A stretch of 64,000 nt of DNA from Prevotella multiformis DSM 16608 (GTDB taxonomy: Bacteria; Bacteroidota; Bacteroidia; Bacteroidales; Bacteroidaceae). A program made the translations under genes and the position numbers. Within the stretch, counting starts at the first letter, position 1. Each line of letters starts with the position of its first letter. Under the pieces are notes generated by a model that was not told the origin of the DNA, did not search any database, and saw only the letters and a list, made by a program, of their open reading frames with translations. Shown in pieces: positions 19,559 through 28,280 of the stretch. The stretch is from NCBI RefSeq assembly GCF_000191065.1, contig NZ_GL872282.1, positions 427,167 to 491,166 of the forward strand, read 5' to 3'.

Positions 19559-20506
19559 CTATCTCTTGTCCGCCTTATCGTGAGCCTCGTAGGCTTTCAC
19601 GATACGCGTAACCAACTTGTGCCTCACAATGTCCTTCTTGTCGAGCCGTATCACCGAGATGCCCTCCACGTCTCTCAGAATGGCAAGCGCCTCTTTCAGT
19701 CCGCTGTTCTCCGCATGGGGAAGGTCGATCTGGGTCAGGTCGCCCGTGATGATCATCTTCGTGTTCCAGCCCATACGAGTGAGGAACATCCGGATCTGCG
19801 CCGGTGTCGTGTTCTGCGCTTCATCGAGGATGACGACCGCATCGCTCAGCGTCCGGCCGCGCATGAAAGCCAGGGGAGCGATCTGGATGACGTGCTTGTC
19901 CATCATGTCCTGCAGCTTGACGGCGGGGATCATGTCCTCCAGCGCATCGTAGAGCGGCTGCAGATAAGGGTCGATCTTGTCCTTCATGTCGCCCGGCAGG
20001 AAGCCGAGCTTCTCACCGGCCTCTACGGCCGGGCGCGAGAGGATGATCTTCTTGGCGGCCTTCTCCTTGAGCGCCTTCACCGCCAGGGCGATGCTGAGGT
20101 AAGTCTTTCCCGTTCCGGCAGGGCCGACGGCGAAAATCATGTCGTTCTTCTCGAAGGCGTCGATGAGCCGCTGCTGGTTCTCCGACCGTCCCTTGATGGG
20201 TCTACCCGTCACAGAATAGACAAGGACGTCCTTGACCGCATCGGCCTTGGTCTTCCGACCTTTCACAATATCAAGGATATCCTCTTCCGTCAGGGTGTTA
20301 TACCGCTCCACATGGCTGCGCATGGTCTCGATGTCCTCCTCTATCTTGGCCATCTCCTCTTCGTCGCCCAAGATCCGGACGACATTGTCGCGCGCGACAA
20401 TCCGCAGCTTGGGGAAGAGCGACTTGATCATCTGAAGATGGCCGTTGCCGACTCCATAGAAGACGACCGGGTCTATATCCTCAAGAACTATATGCTTTTC
20501 TATCAA
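19559..20506 (-). CDS. phoH: PhoH family P-loop ATPase/RNA-binding protein
   Basis: A cytoplasmic PhoH-like protein. With my start it has 315 aa: an N-terminal region (1-100), Walker A GPAGTGKT at 128-135 and Walker B VVILDEAQ at 224-231. The frame is open to 20650, but a perfect promoter (20531-20562, minus strand) lies inside that extension, so an ATG there could not be in the transcript. The first in-frame start after the promoter is TTG at 20506 (LIEKHIVLED), preceded by GAAGAAG. PhoH proteins are linked to RNA metabolism; their exact role is unsettled. It heads the phoH-purC-menG-aroE set. Confidence 0.9.
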   Translation of the reverse strand: MIEKHIVLEDIDPVVFYGVGNGHLQMIKSLFPKLRIVARDNVVRILGDEEEMAKIEEDIETMRSHVERYNTLTEEDILDIVKGRKTKADAVKDVLVYSVTGRPIKGRSENQQRLIDAFEKNDMIFAVGPAGTGKTYLSIALAVKALKEKAAKKIILSRPAVEAGEKLGFLPGDMKDKIDPYLQPLYDALEDMIPAVKLQDMMDKHVIQIAPLAFMRGRTLSDAVVILDEAQNTTPAQIRMFLTRMGWNTKMIITGDLTQIDLPHAENSGLKEALAILRDVEGISVIRLDKKDIVRHKLVTRIVKAYEAHDKADKR

Positions 20507-20530
20507 CTTCTTCAGCTTTATATTCGCACG

Positions 20531-20562
20531 CAAAGTTACTATAAAATCGTGACACTCGCAAA
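20531..20562 (-). promoter_or_regulatory. phoH operon promoter
   Basis: Minus-strand TTTG (20559-20562) and TAACTTTG (20531-20538) with 20 nt between, an exact Bacteroidota consensus. Its position decides the phoH start codon. Confidence 0.8.
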
Positions 20563-21246
20563 TTATTCTTCCAAAGTTTCCAAGCCTTGTCTTTCCTCTG
20601 CTCAAAGTACTTGTACAGAGGAGGTTGTATCTTCCGGGGATTTCCCGCATGAATTTCAGCAGGCAGATGCCTCCCGGACAGATTGCCGCCAGGGGATGGC
20701 CGGCCGCTCATCTGCCGCCCGGCCGCAAAGAAGAGCCGAACGAAGGAGTATGCGACGCTCCCTCCCGTGTCCTGTGCCAACGCAATCCATGTCGAATGAA
20801 GAAAGAGATAGGCGTCCGTTCTGTCCGTTAAATTTACCATCATGCAGAACAGCGGAAAGATGAAACCAGCAAAAGCCGTCAACAGAAGACAGAACTGAAG
20901 AAAACGAAATCCACTGGAAGTCGGATCTTTCATAACCAGTTCATAAACAGGAACATAGGAAACACCGAGGAAACAAGGCCTGATAACGTTGCAAGCAAGC
21001 GTCAGTTGGGCTCCAAACAAGCACTACTTGAACCGTTGAAAGGCGTTACTTGGAAGGCTGGCAGCGGCAGGCTGAAATGGAAGCGGCTTCCCCGACTTCT
21101 CCGGTGCATATCGCTGCGATAGAATGCGGGTGCTTTTATTGTCAGGAATGTATAGTTTTTTCATGCAGATCAATAAATACTTTTAATCGAGGTACACCCG
21201 CCTGTCCGGGGGATCCAAATGCACCCTGATTTTTCCCGCCGATACA
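20563..21246. other. Intergenic region between phoH and queC
   Basis: About 680 bp between divergent genes. A minus-strand frame (20481-21020) encodes a hydrophobic stretch but runs across the phoH promoter and start in another frame and matches nothing I know. Around 21001-21060 the pieces GTTGGGCTCCAAAC and GGCGTTACTTGGAAGGC resemble parts of the GGTGCCTGATTG hairpin repeats and may be a decayed copy. Confidence 0.4.
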
Positions 21247-21278
21247 TTTGGCGGAAACCTCATGTTTTGGTAAATTTG
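21247..21278 (+). promoter_or_regulatory. queC promoter
   Basis: TTTG (21247-21250) and TAAATTTG (21271-21278), 20 nt apart, 20 nt before the queC start. Confidence 0.8.
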
Positions 21279-21298
21279 CAGGAAAAAACAGATCAAAA

Positions 21299-21955
21299 AT
21301 GAAAGATTCGGTTATCATTGTCAGCGGCGGACTGGATTCCGTCACATTGCTGTACGACAAGGCGGAAGAGATCGCACTGGCCATTTCGTTCGACTACGGA
21401 CAGAATCACGGTGCCAGGGAGCTGCCCTTTGCGGAATATCACTGCACGAAACTGGGCATTCCCCATATCACCATTCCGCTGTCGTTCATGCACCGGTATT
21501 TCAAAAGCTCACTCCTCGACGGTGCGGAAGCCATTCCGGAGGGACACTATGCGGAAGAAAACATGAAATCGACGGTCGTCCCTTTCCGCAACGGCATCAT
21601 GCTGGCGATCGCCACAGGCATTGCCGAGAGCCACGGACTGAAACGTGTGTACATTGCCAACCACGGCGGAGACCATACCATCTATCCGGACTGCCGTCCG
21701 GATTTCATCCGGGCGATGGATGGCGCGGCGACAGCGGGGACTTTCGTCAACGTGCGCATTGAAGCACCCTACACGAATATCACCAAGGCGGATATCGTGC
21801 GCCGTGGAACAGCCTTGGACATCGATTACTCCAAGACCTGGAGCTGCTATAAGGGGGCTGACCTCCATTGCGGGAAATGCGGGACGTGCGTGGAGCGTAA
21901 GGAAGCCTTTCAGGAAGCCGGAGTAAACGACCCTACGGAGTACGAACCGGCCTGA
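21299..21955 (+). CDS. queC: 7-cyano-7-deazaguanine synthase
   Basis: A 218-aa PP-loop enzyme that converts CDG to preQ0 with ATP and ammonia, in queuosine synthesis. The SGGLDS pyrophosphate loop is at residues 9-14, and the zinc site is the C-terminal C-x7-C-x2-C-x2-C in SCYKGADLHCGKCGTC. The start at 21299 is set by the promoter at 21247-21278, which excludes the 17 extra upstream codons. It stands alone; other queuosine genes are not in the window. A strong hairpin at 22403-22440 closes the region between it and the convergent Nfn gene. Confidence 0.95.
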   Translation: MKDSVIIVSGGLDSVTLLYDKAEEIALAISFDYGQNHGARELPFAEYHCTKLGIPHITIPLSFMHRYFKSSLLDGAEAIPEGHYAEENMKSTVVPFRNGIMLAIATGIAESHGLKRVYIANHGGDHTIYPDCRPDFIRAMDGAATAGTFVNVRIEAPYTNITKADIVRRGTALDIDYSKTWSCYKGADLHCGKCGTCVERKEAFQEAGVNDPTEYEPA

Positions 21956-22402
21956 CCCGTACACGGAAGGGAAGCGTCATCGCTTAAGTTTCTTGCTGCA
22001 TACTTAGAGGCTTTCTCCGTCATGTCCGGCGCATCAGAGGCCGGTGCCGACCGCCGGCTTTCACGGACAACCGGTTGCTGTCCGGCAAGTTCTTCCGTAC
22101 AGGCTCCCCAACCGCCTCTTTTTCTGATATGAGGCCTCTGCAGAACGCTATTTGCATCAAGACCGTACATTTGATCATCACCGGCTTACGCTTTCCGAGC
22201 GTTTCCCGCAAGGGAGTTCGGCAGAGATCCCGATATAGGATAGTGACAGGAAAGAAACCGGCATCCCGGCTCCTGCCGATGTGCGGGTGTCCGTCACGCA
22301 TCGTACCGGCTGCACACACCAGCTGCGCCGGGCATCCGCACCTTTACAATACGGGGTTCCTCAATGGCAGCCTGCCGCCGTTCTCCCTTGTACTCCATCA
22401 AG
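21956..22402. other. Non-coding region with a GC-rich repeated motif
   Basis: About 450 bp. The segment 22255-22300, centred on CTCCTGCCGATGTGCGGG, is closely similar to 48548-48600 and more distantly to 31885-31915. No reading frame with protein-like features and no RNA gene seen. Confidence 0.5.
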
Positions 22403-22440
22403 AAAAAGGCCGGACTGGGAACACCAGTCCGGCCTTTTTT
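22403..22440. terminator. Bidirectional terminator between queC and NfnAB
   Basis: AAAAAGGCCGGACTGG pairs perfectly with CCAGTCCGGCCTTTTT around a 5-nt loop; poly-A and poly-T ends suit both convergent genes. Confidence 0.9.
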
Positions 22441-22460
22441 AATTCTGTCCTCGACAACCA

Positions 22461-24881
22461 TCAACTGCCGGCTGTCAGCCTTTCCGCCATGTTCGCAGCG
22501 GCTCTTCTGCCGTCGCCCATGGCGAGGATGACCGTGGCTCCGCCACGTACAATGTCGCCGCCGGCATAGATCTCCGGCTGTGAACTCTGCATCTGCTCGT
22601 TGACGACGATGGTGTCTTTCCGACCCAGTTCCAGTCCTTTGATTGATTTCGGAACCAACGGATTGGGCGACACACCGACGGCAACGATCACCTGGTCGCA
22701 GTCAACAGTGATGGTCTCGCCCGTCGTCTCCGGACGGCGACGTCCGCTTGCATCCGGTTCTCCGAGCCTCATCACATCCAGAACCGCTGCACACACACGC
22801 CCTTTCTCGTCGGCCTTGTATTCCTTGGGATTATGCAGTGTGAGGAAATGGATGCCCTCTTCCTTCGCATGCTTCACCTCTTCCAGCCGTGCCGGCATCT
22901 CGGCTTCCGAACGTCGGTAGACAAGGGTTACATCAGCCCCCAGCCGCTTGGCGGTGCGGCAGGAGTCCATCGCCGTGTTGCCTCCGCCGATGACAAGCAC
23001 CTTCCTGCCTATTATGATAGGCGTGTCGGTCTCCGGATTGGCGGCATCCATGAGGTTGATACGTGTCAGATACTCATTGCTTGAGAGGATGTTGATGGCG
23101 TTCTCTCCCGGAATCCCCATGAAGTTGGGCAGTCCTGCCCCCGACCCGACGAATATGCCCTTGAATCCCTTTTCTTTCAGATCGGCGACGCTGATGGTCT
23201 TGCCCACGATGGTGTCGGTCTGGAAGTGAACCCCCATGCGGCGGAGATTCTCTATCTCCACATCGACAATCCTGTTCGGCAGACGGAACTCGGGGATTCC
23301 GTATTTCAACACGCCGCCTATCTCGTGCAATGCCTCGAAGACATAGACTTCAAAGCCCCGCTTCACCATGTCGCCGGCAAAACTCAGTCCGGCAGGACCG
23401 GAACCCACGACAGCCACCTTGATTCCGTTAGAGGGCGCGATGTCAGGCAGTGCCACGTGCCCGCTCTCCCGTTCATAGTCGGCAGCGAAGCGTTCCAGAT
23501 AGCCGATGGCGACCGCCGGCGAGTTCATCTTCAGGTGGATGCAGCGGCTCTCGCACTGCTTCTCCTGCGGACAGACCCGCCCGCATACGGCCGGCAATGC
23601 CGATGTCTCCTTGAGGACTCTGGCGGCTTCCAGGAAATGTCCCCGCTCGATGTTCTTAATGAAGTCGGGGATGTGGATGTTCACAGGGCATCCCTCCACG
23701 CAGGACGGCTTCGGACAGTCGAGACAGCGTTTCGCCTCCTGCATGGCCATCTCAGGGGTCAGACCGATGTTCACCTCTTCCAGACGGGTCGTGGCGCGGT
23801 AGGCAGGATCAAGCTCCGGCATCTTCACCCGCTCTATGGCGGTACGCTCCTTGGGCTTAAGTGCCTTGCGCAGTGCCTTGCGCCAATCCCCCTCCGACAC
23901 CCCGGAAAGAGAGGAAGAGTGATTTTCAGCAGCCCCTTCCCGGGCAGAACCATCAGCCTTTCCTGTCTCTACGGAAGCAGCAGAAGCGGCTTTCCCTGCA
24001 TCTACTCCGCCTTTCACCGTCTTTCCGTCAGCTCCTGTCTCCGCAGCGTCCCCGACCAGACTTTCCTTTCCTTCCGAAGGTTCTGGAGCCGTCTCGATCT
24101 CTTTGAACGTTCCCATCCGCTTGAACATCTCGTCCCAATCGACGAGGTCGCCGTCGAACTCCGGTCCGTCAATGCAGACAAAGCGGGTCTTGCCGCCGAT
24201 GGTCAGCCGGCAGGCGCCGCACATCCCGGTACCGTCCACCATGATGGTATTGAGCGAAACGTCGTTGGGAATGCCGTATTTCTTTGCCAGAAGAGACGTG
24301 AACTTCATCATGACAGGAGGTCCGATTGCCAGTACCTTGTCGACGTGTTCCCGCTGTATCACTTTCTCGACCCCCACGGTGACGACTCCCTTCTCGCCGT
24401 AGGATCCGTCATCGGTCATGATGATGACCTCATCAGAATACTTCTTCACGTCATCCACCATGATGACCAGTTCCCGGGTCCGTCCGGCAAGGACAGAGAT
24501 GACCTTGTTGCCTGCCTGCTTCAATGCGGTGAGGATGGGGAGGATGGCTGCGATGCCGATTCCTCCTCCGGCACAGACGACAGTACCGTAGTTCTCTATG
24601 CGGGAAGGCGTGCCGAGCGGTCCGACAATGTCGTGCAGCTCATCACCGACATTCAGCCGGCAGAGCTTCGTAGAGGATTTCCCCACCTCCTGTATGACCA
24701 TGGTGAGTGTCCCTTTCACGGGATCAGACTTGGCGATCGTGTAAGGGACACGCTCGCTGCGGTTGTCAACACGCACGATGATGAAATTGCCGGGACGGCA
24801 ACTCCGTGCGATAAGCGGTGCTTCCACCTCCAGGCAGAACACCTTCTCTGAAAACTGTTGTTTGCGGATAATCTTGTTCAT
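22461..24881 (-). CDS. Fused NfnAB-type NAD(P)H:ferredoxin oxidoreductase (annotated elsewhere as DHODH-like/glutamate synthase small subunit)
   Basis: An 806-aa two-part flavoprotein; residue numbers here count from a Met three codons upstream of the chosen start. Residues 1-265 are an NfnA-like ferredoxin reductase with a [2Fe-2S] site (Asp219, Cys224, Cys227, Cys239 within VDGTGMCGACRLTIGG). Residues 336-809 are an NfnB/GltD-like part with N-terminal Fe-S cysteines (CLDCPKPSCVEGCP, CGRVCPQEKQCESRC) and two GxGxxG folds (VVGSGPAGLSFAG, VIGGGNTAMDS). Nfn enzymes link NADH, NADPH and ferredoxin by electron bifurcation; no large GltB subunit is nearby, favouring this over glutamate synthase. 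A Ser/Ala/Gly/Glu-rich linker (about 268-335) joins the halves. A -7-like box 6 nt before 24881 favours that start. Confidence 0.85.
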   Translation of the reverse strand: MNKIIRKQQFSEKVFCLEVEAPLIARSCRPGNFIIVRVDNRSERVPYTIAKSDPVKGTLTMVIQEVGKSSTKLCRLNVGDELHDIVGPLGTPSRIENYGTVVCAGGGIGIAAILPILTALKQAGNKVISVLAGRTRELVIMVDDVKKYSDEVIIMTDDGSYGEKGVVTVGVEKVIQREHVDKVLAIGPPVMMKFTSLLAKKYGIPNDVSLNTIMVDGTGMCGACRLTIGGKTRFVCIDGPEFDGDLVDWDEMFKRMGTFKEIETAPEPSEGKESLVGDAAETGADGKTVKGGVDAGKAASAASVETGKADGSAREGAAENHSSSLSGVSEGDWRKALRKALKPKERTAIERVKMPELDPAYRATTRLEEVNIGLTPEMAMQEAKRCLDCPKPSCVEGCPVNIHIPDFIKNIERGHFLEAARVLKETSALPAVCGRVCPQEKQCESRCIHLKMNSPAVAIGYLERFAADYERESGHVALPDIAPSNGIKVAVVGSGPAGLSFAGDMVKRGFEVYVFEALHEIGGVLKYGIPEFRLPNRIVDVEIENLRRMGVHFQTDTIVGKTISVADLKEKGFKGIFVGSGAGLPNFMGIPGENAINILSSNEYLTRINLMDAANPETDTPIIIGRKVLVIGGGNTAMDSCRTAKRLGADVTLVYRRSEAEMPARLEEVKHAKEEGIHFLTLHNPKEYKADEKGRVCAAVLDVMRLGEPDASGRRRPETTGETITVDCDQVIVAVGVSPNPLVPKSIKGLELGRKDTIVVNEQMQSSQPEIYAGGDIVRGGATVILAMGDGRRAAANMAERLTAGS

Positions 24882-25150
24882 GGGTAACAAAGTATCTCAT
24901 CTTCCGCCTCTCTCCGCATGACTGTCGGAGGAAAAATCTGTCGGATGAGGTTGTTTTAAAAGGTGATTATAGGTTTTTGTATGTCTCTTTGATCGATTCT
25001 GGGAGAGAGGAGAATCCCCTGCCGGGGAAGGTCGTCCGTACGGGGAGGGGAAGAAAGGCAGCCCCCGTCCGCACGCAAGAGAGAGGATAAGAGGAGCGGA
25101 AGCCCCCCGTCCGCCACCCTCTCCATGCAGAGAGGGAGCGGGAAGGAGGC

Positions 25151-26440
25151 TCAGTCCATCTTCTCATCCAGCATCTCGAAGCCGCAGTAAGGCACGAGTA
25201 CCTTCGGCACCCGGACACCCTCCGGAGTCTGGTTGTTCTCGATGATGGCCGCCACGATACGCGGCAGGGCGAGCGCCGAGCCGTTCAGCGTATGGCAGAG
25301 TTCTATCTTCTTGTCGTCGGCATGACGGTAGCGGCAGTGCAGGCGGTTGGCCTGATAGCTCTCGAAGTTAGACACGCTGGAGACTTCCAGCCAGCGTTCC
25401 TGTGCCGCACTCCATACCTCGAAGTCATAGCAGATGGCAGACGTGAAGCTCATGTCGCCGCCGCAGAGACGCAGGATGTGGTAAGGCAGCTCCAGCTTCT
25501 TCAGCAGCCCTTCGACGTGCTCCAGCATCTCATCCAGGGAAGCGTAAGAATGCTCCGGCTTGTCGATGCGGACGATCTCCACCTTGTCGAACTGGTGCAG
25601 ACGGTTCAGTCCGCGTACATCCTTGCCATAGCTCCCTGCCTCCCGACGGAAACAGGCGGAGTAGGCGCAACGCTTGACAGGCAGATCCTGCTCATCGAGG
25701 ATCTCATCACGGAAGATATTGGTCACCGGCACCTCAGCCGTCGGGATAAGGTATAGGTCGTCGAGATTGGCATGGTACATCTGCCCCTCCTTGTCGGGCA
25801 GCTGACCCGTGCCAAGCCCTGAGTCCTGGTTCACCACCAATGGCGGCTGCACCTCCAGATAGCCGCTCTTGCGCGCTTCATCGAGGAAGAAGGCCTCCAG
25901 GGCACGCTGGAAACGTGCCATCTTGCCGATATAAAGCGGGAATCCCGCCCCGGTGATCTTCACGCCGAGGTCGAAGTCTACCAGATTAAACTTCTTCAGC
26001 AGATCCCAGTGGCACAGCGCATCCGCAGGCAGGTCGGGCTTCTGCCCGCCCTCTTTCACAACGACATTGTCGCTGGCATCCTTGCCCTCCGGGACGTCGT
26101 CGTTGGGAATGTTCGGAATGGTCAGCAGCACGTCCGTCATGTCTTTCTGTGCCTTCTCCATGATTTCCTGAAGCGCCTTGTCGGCCGACTTCAGTTCTGC
26201 CACCTCTTCCTTTATGCTGTCAGCTTCGTTCTTCTTCCCCTCTTTCATCAGTCCGCCGATCTGTCTGGAGAGCTGGTTCTGCTTCTGCTTGTTCGTATCG
26301 AGCTTCTGCTGAGTCTCACGACGCAGACGGTCATATTCCAACACTTTCTCAACTGCCTCGCGCGCACCGCTGAAGTGTTTCTTCTCCAGTCCTTTGATGA
26401 CACGTTCGGTCTCTTCGCTGATGAGCTTTAATGTAAGCAT
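25151..26440 (-). CDS. serS: Serine--tRNA ligase
   Basis: A 429-aa class II synthetase. The N-terminal 110 residues form the long charged coiled-coil arm that binds the tRNA variable loop; class II motif 2 is in FRREAGSYGKDVRGLNRLHQFDKVE and motif 3 in NGSALALPRIVAAIIENNQ (quoted only in part as needed). Length is standard. A promoter lies at 26474-26505. The neighbouring TPR gene on the same strand ends about 100 bp upstream, so serS is probably its own unit. Confidence 0.97.
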   Translation of the reverse strand: MLTLKLISEETERVIKGLEKKHFSGAREAVEKVLEYDRLRRETQQKLDTNKQKQNQLSRQIGGLMKEGKKNEADSIKEEVAELKSADKALQEIMEKAQKDMTDVLLTIPNIPNDDVPEGKDASDNVVVKEGGQKPDLPADALCHWDLLKKFNLVDFDLGVKITGAGFPLYIGKMARFQRALEAFFLDEARKSGYLEVQPPLVVNQDSGLGTGQLPDKEGQMYHANLDDLYLIPTAEVPVTNIFRDEILDEQDLPVKRCAYSACFRREAGSYGKDVRGLNRLHQFDKVEIVRIDKPEHSYASLDEMLEHVEGLLKKLELPYHILRLCGGDMSFTSAICYDFEVWSAAQERWLEVSSVSNFESYQANRLHCRYRHADDKKIELCHTLNGSALALPRIVAAIIENNQTPEGVRVPKVLVPYCGFEMLDEKMD

Positions 26441-26473
26441 AATTTCTTTTCTTTATTAATTCGTTTCTGAGAG

Positions 26474-26505
26474 CAAAGTTACAAAAAAATCTTCTATAAT
26501 CCAAC
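26474..26505 (-). promoter_or_regulatory. serS promoter
   Basis: Minus-strand GTTG (26502-26505) and TAACTTTG (26474-26481), 20 nt apart, 34 nt upstream of the serS start. Confidence 0.7.
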
Positions 26506-26537
26506 AACATTTGTCCTACTTAATTTAAACAGGAGCA

Positions 26538-27188
26538 TCACCGTCGGACCGGCAGCCGGACAAGCGGTCTGTTTTTCATCAGGACGGATCCGCCGTCCCC
26601 TTCCGTCTGCAATCCCGGCAATGCCGGCAGCGGCGGTCCGCCCGGACGGACAGGCTGCGGCCTGGGCCTGCGGCCGGCGAGGATGTCTGCACGCAGCAGA
26701 GCCGCCGTATCGAAGGAACGCCAGCGGCGGAGAATATAATCCAGCTGGCGGAGAGCGGCCTGCCTGTCACCGGCCTGATAAAGGCTGTAAGCACGGTTAA
26801 ACCAGTAATCCCGGTTGTCGGAACAGATGTCCAGGGCATGGGTGTAGGCGACAACGGCACTGTCGTAATGCCCCTCGCGGATACTGACCATGCCGTAAAG
26901 ATCATAGATTTCGGCGATATAAGGCTGCAGCGCCAGCGCACGGCGACAATCTCCGTCTGCTCCTTTATAGTCCTCAAGATGATACTTCGCCAGCGCCATC
27001 AGGTACCAGGCCTCATAGAGATTGGGCTTCAGGGCGACGATGCGGGAGAAGAGCTGCATGGAAGTAACATAATATCCTTGGTCGAGCGTCCGCCTCCCCT
27101 CCTCCATCATCTTCCGGATGTTGTACTGGGCGGCCGACGGCATTGCCAGCAGGCATAGCAAGGCTACTACGATACCACGCACCATCAT
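26538..27188 (-). CDS. Secreted TPR protein, probably truncated
   Basis: A 216-aa protein with a signal peptide (about residues 1-20, cleavage after PSAA) and four or so TPR units (YYVTSMQLFSRIVALKPN, YKGADGDCRRALALQP, YDSAVVAYTHALDICS, RQAALRQLDYILRRW), then a Pro/Gly/Arg-rich tail. It begins 5 bp after def. From memory, the gene following def in related genomes encodes a much longer TPR protein, so this may be shortened; the proline-rich, arginine-rich tail after the last repeat is consistent with a frameshifted or decayed end. Probably periplasmic. Confidence 0.75.
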   Translation of the reverse strand: MMVRGIVVALLCLLAMPSAAQYNIRKMMEEGRRTLDQGYYVTSMQLFSRIVALKPNLYEAWYLMALAKYHLEDYKGADGDCRRALALQPYIAEIYDLYGMVSIREGHYDSAVVAYTHALDICSDNRDYWFNRAYSLYQAGDRQAALRQLDYILRRWRSFDTAALLRADILAGRRPRPQPVRPGGPPLPALPGLQTEGDGGSVLMKNRPLVRLPVRR

Positions 27189-27193
27189 CGGAT

Positions 27194-27754
27194 TTACCTG
27201 CGTGGGACCTTCACACGATAGCCGCAGCGGACCTTGCCCTGCAGAAGCGCCTTCAGCTTGCCGCTGATCATCTGCCTGCGGAAGGCGGAGAGGCGGTCCG
27301 TAAAGACACGTCCTTCAAGATGGTCGAACTCATGCTGGATGACACGCGCAAGGTAGCCGTCCACCCACTCGTCGTGCTCCTTGAGGTGCTCGTCAAGATA
27401 CTTCACGTGGATGCGTTTTGCCCGGGTCACCGACTCGTGGATGCCGGGCAGCGAGAGACAGCCCTCCTCCATCGTCTCCGTCTCCGAGTCGTCGAGCTCG
27501 AGGATGTGTCCGTTGATGAAAGCATGGCGGAAGTCCTTGTATTCCGGGAAAGTATCAGAAAGGACATCCAGGTCGATCACGACGACCCGGACAGACTTCC
27601 CGATCTGCGGGGCCGCCAGACCGACGCCATCGCTGGCGGTGTTGGTCTCAAACATATTCTGAATCAGCTCGGGGAGGTCGGGATAGTCGAGGGGAATGTC
27701 CTCTGCGACCTTCCGCAGCACCGGCTGACCGTATGTGTAAATGGGTAATACCAT
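27194..27754 (-). CDS. def: Peptide deformylase
   Basis: A 186-aa metalloenzyme that removes the formyl group from nascent proteins. Motif 1 GVGLAAPQIG (residues 43-52), motif 2 EGCLSLP with metal ligand Cys99, and motif 3 QHEFDHLEG with His141, catalytic Glu142 and His145 are all intact. I start at 27754 (MVLPIYTYG); a 26-codon upstream extension is Arg-rich and unlike the family. It sits in a minus-strand operon between ruvX and a TPR gene. Confidence 0.96.
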   Translation of the reverse strand: MVLPIYTYGQPVLRKVAEDIPLDYPDLPELIQNMFETNTASDGVGLAAPQIGKSVRVVVIDLDVLSDTFPEYKDFRHAFINGHILELDDSETETMEEGCLSLPGIHESVTRAKRIHVKYLDEHLKEHDEWVDGYLARVIQHEFDHLEGRVFTDRLSAFRRQMISGKLKALLQGKVRCGYRVKVPRR

Positions 27755-27860
27755 ATTGATTCTTTTTCTTGTTAAGCGCAATGCGGAAAGGCGGGAGAGC
27801 AGGAGACGGCGGCGGCGACAGACCGCCGGCACCTTTCATCAGCCGTCAGCCTGTCATCCG

Positions 27861-28280
27861 TCAGATTCCCTTGGCCTTCATGTAATCCTGGAGGATGATC
27901 GTCGCCGAAATCTCGTCCACGAGGCCTTTGTTTTCCCGCCGCGTCTTCTTCTTCACTCCTCCGGCAATCAGGGCCTGATGGGCGAGGACAGACGTGAAGC
28001 GTTCGTCATAATAGTCAATGGGCAGCTCTGGATGCGCCTTGCGCCAGCGGTTGACAAACTGCTCGACGCGGACGAGATTCTCGCTCGGCTCACCGCTGGG
28101 CTGCACAGGCCTCCCGATGACGAGCCGATCCACGGGCTCTTCCGCTATATACTGCGTGAGGAAATCGAAAAGTCCGGACGTAGCAACGGTCGCCAGCCCG
28201 TTGGCGATGATGCGCAACGGGTCGGTGACCGCTAATCCTGTACGTTTCTTTCCGTAATCGATTGCTAAGATTCTGCCCAT
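27861..28280 (-). CDS. ruvX: RuvX/YqgF family putative Holliday junction resolvase
   Basis: A 139-aa RNase H-fold protein. The first strand carries IDYGKKRTGLAVTD with the expected acidic residue (Asp8), and DYYDERFTSVLA and DEISATIILQDY near the C-terminus provide the other conserved acidic positions. YqgF proteins have been linked both to Holliday junctions and to pre-16S rRNA 5'-end processing. Its start codon directly abuts the stop of the SPOR lipoprotein gene (28281), and def follows after 106 bp. Confidence 0.93.
   Translation of the reverse strand: MGRILAIDYGKKRTGLAVTDPLRIIANGLATVATSGLFDFLTQYIAEEPVDRLVIGRPVQPSGEPSENLVRVEQFVNRWRKAHPELPIDYYDERFTSVLAHQALIAGGVKKKTRRENKGLVDEISATIILQDYMKAKGI

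Noticed and set aside
20481..21020. Minus-strand frame of 179 codons with a hydrophobic stretch upstream of phoH
   Set aside because: It runs through the phoH promoter and start in another frame, has no promoter of its own and matches no family I know.
21180..21298. preQ1 riboswitch upstream of queC
   Set aside because: The consensus promoter ends only 20 nt before the start codon, leaving no room for an aptamer.
24967..25218. 83-codon minus-strand frame overlapping the 3' end of serS
   Set aside because: Out of frame with serS, Ser/Arg-rich and without a promoter.
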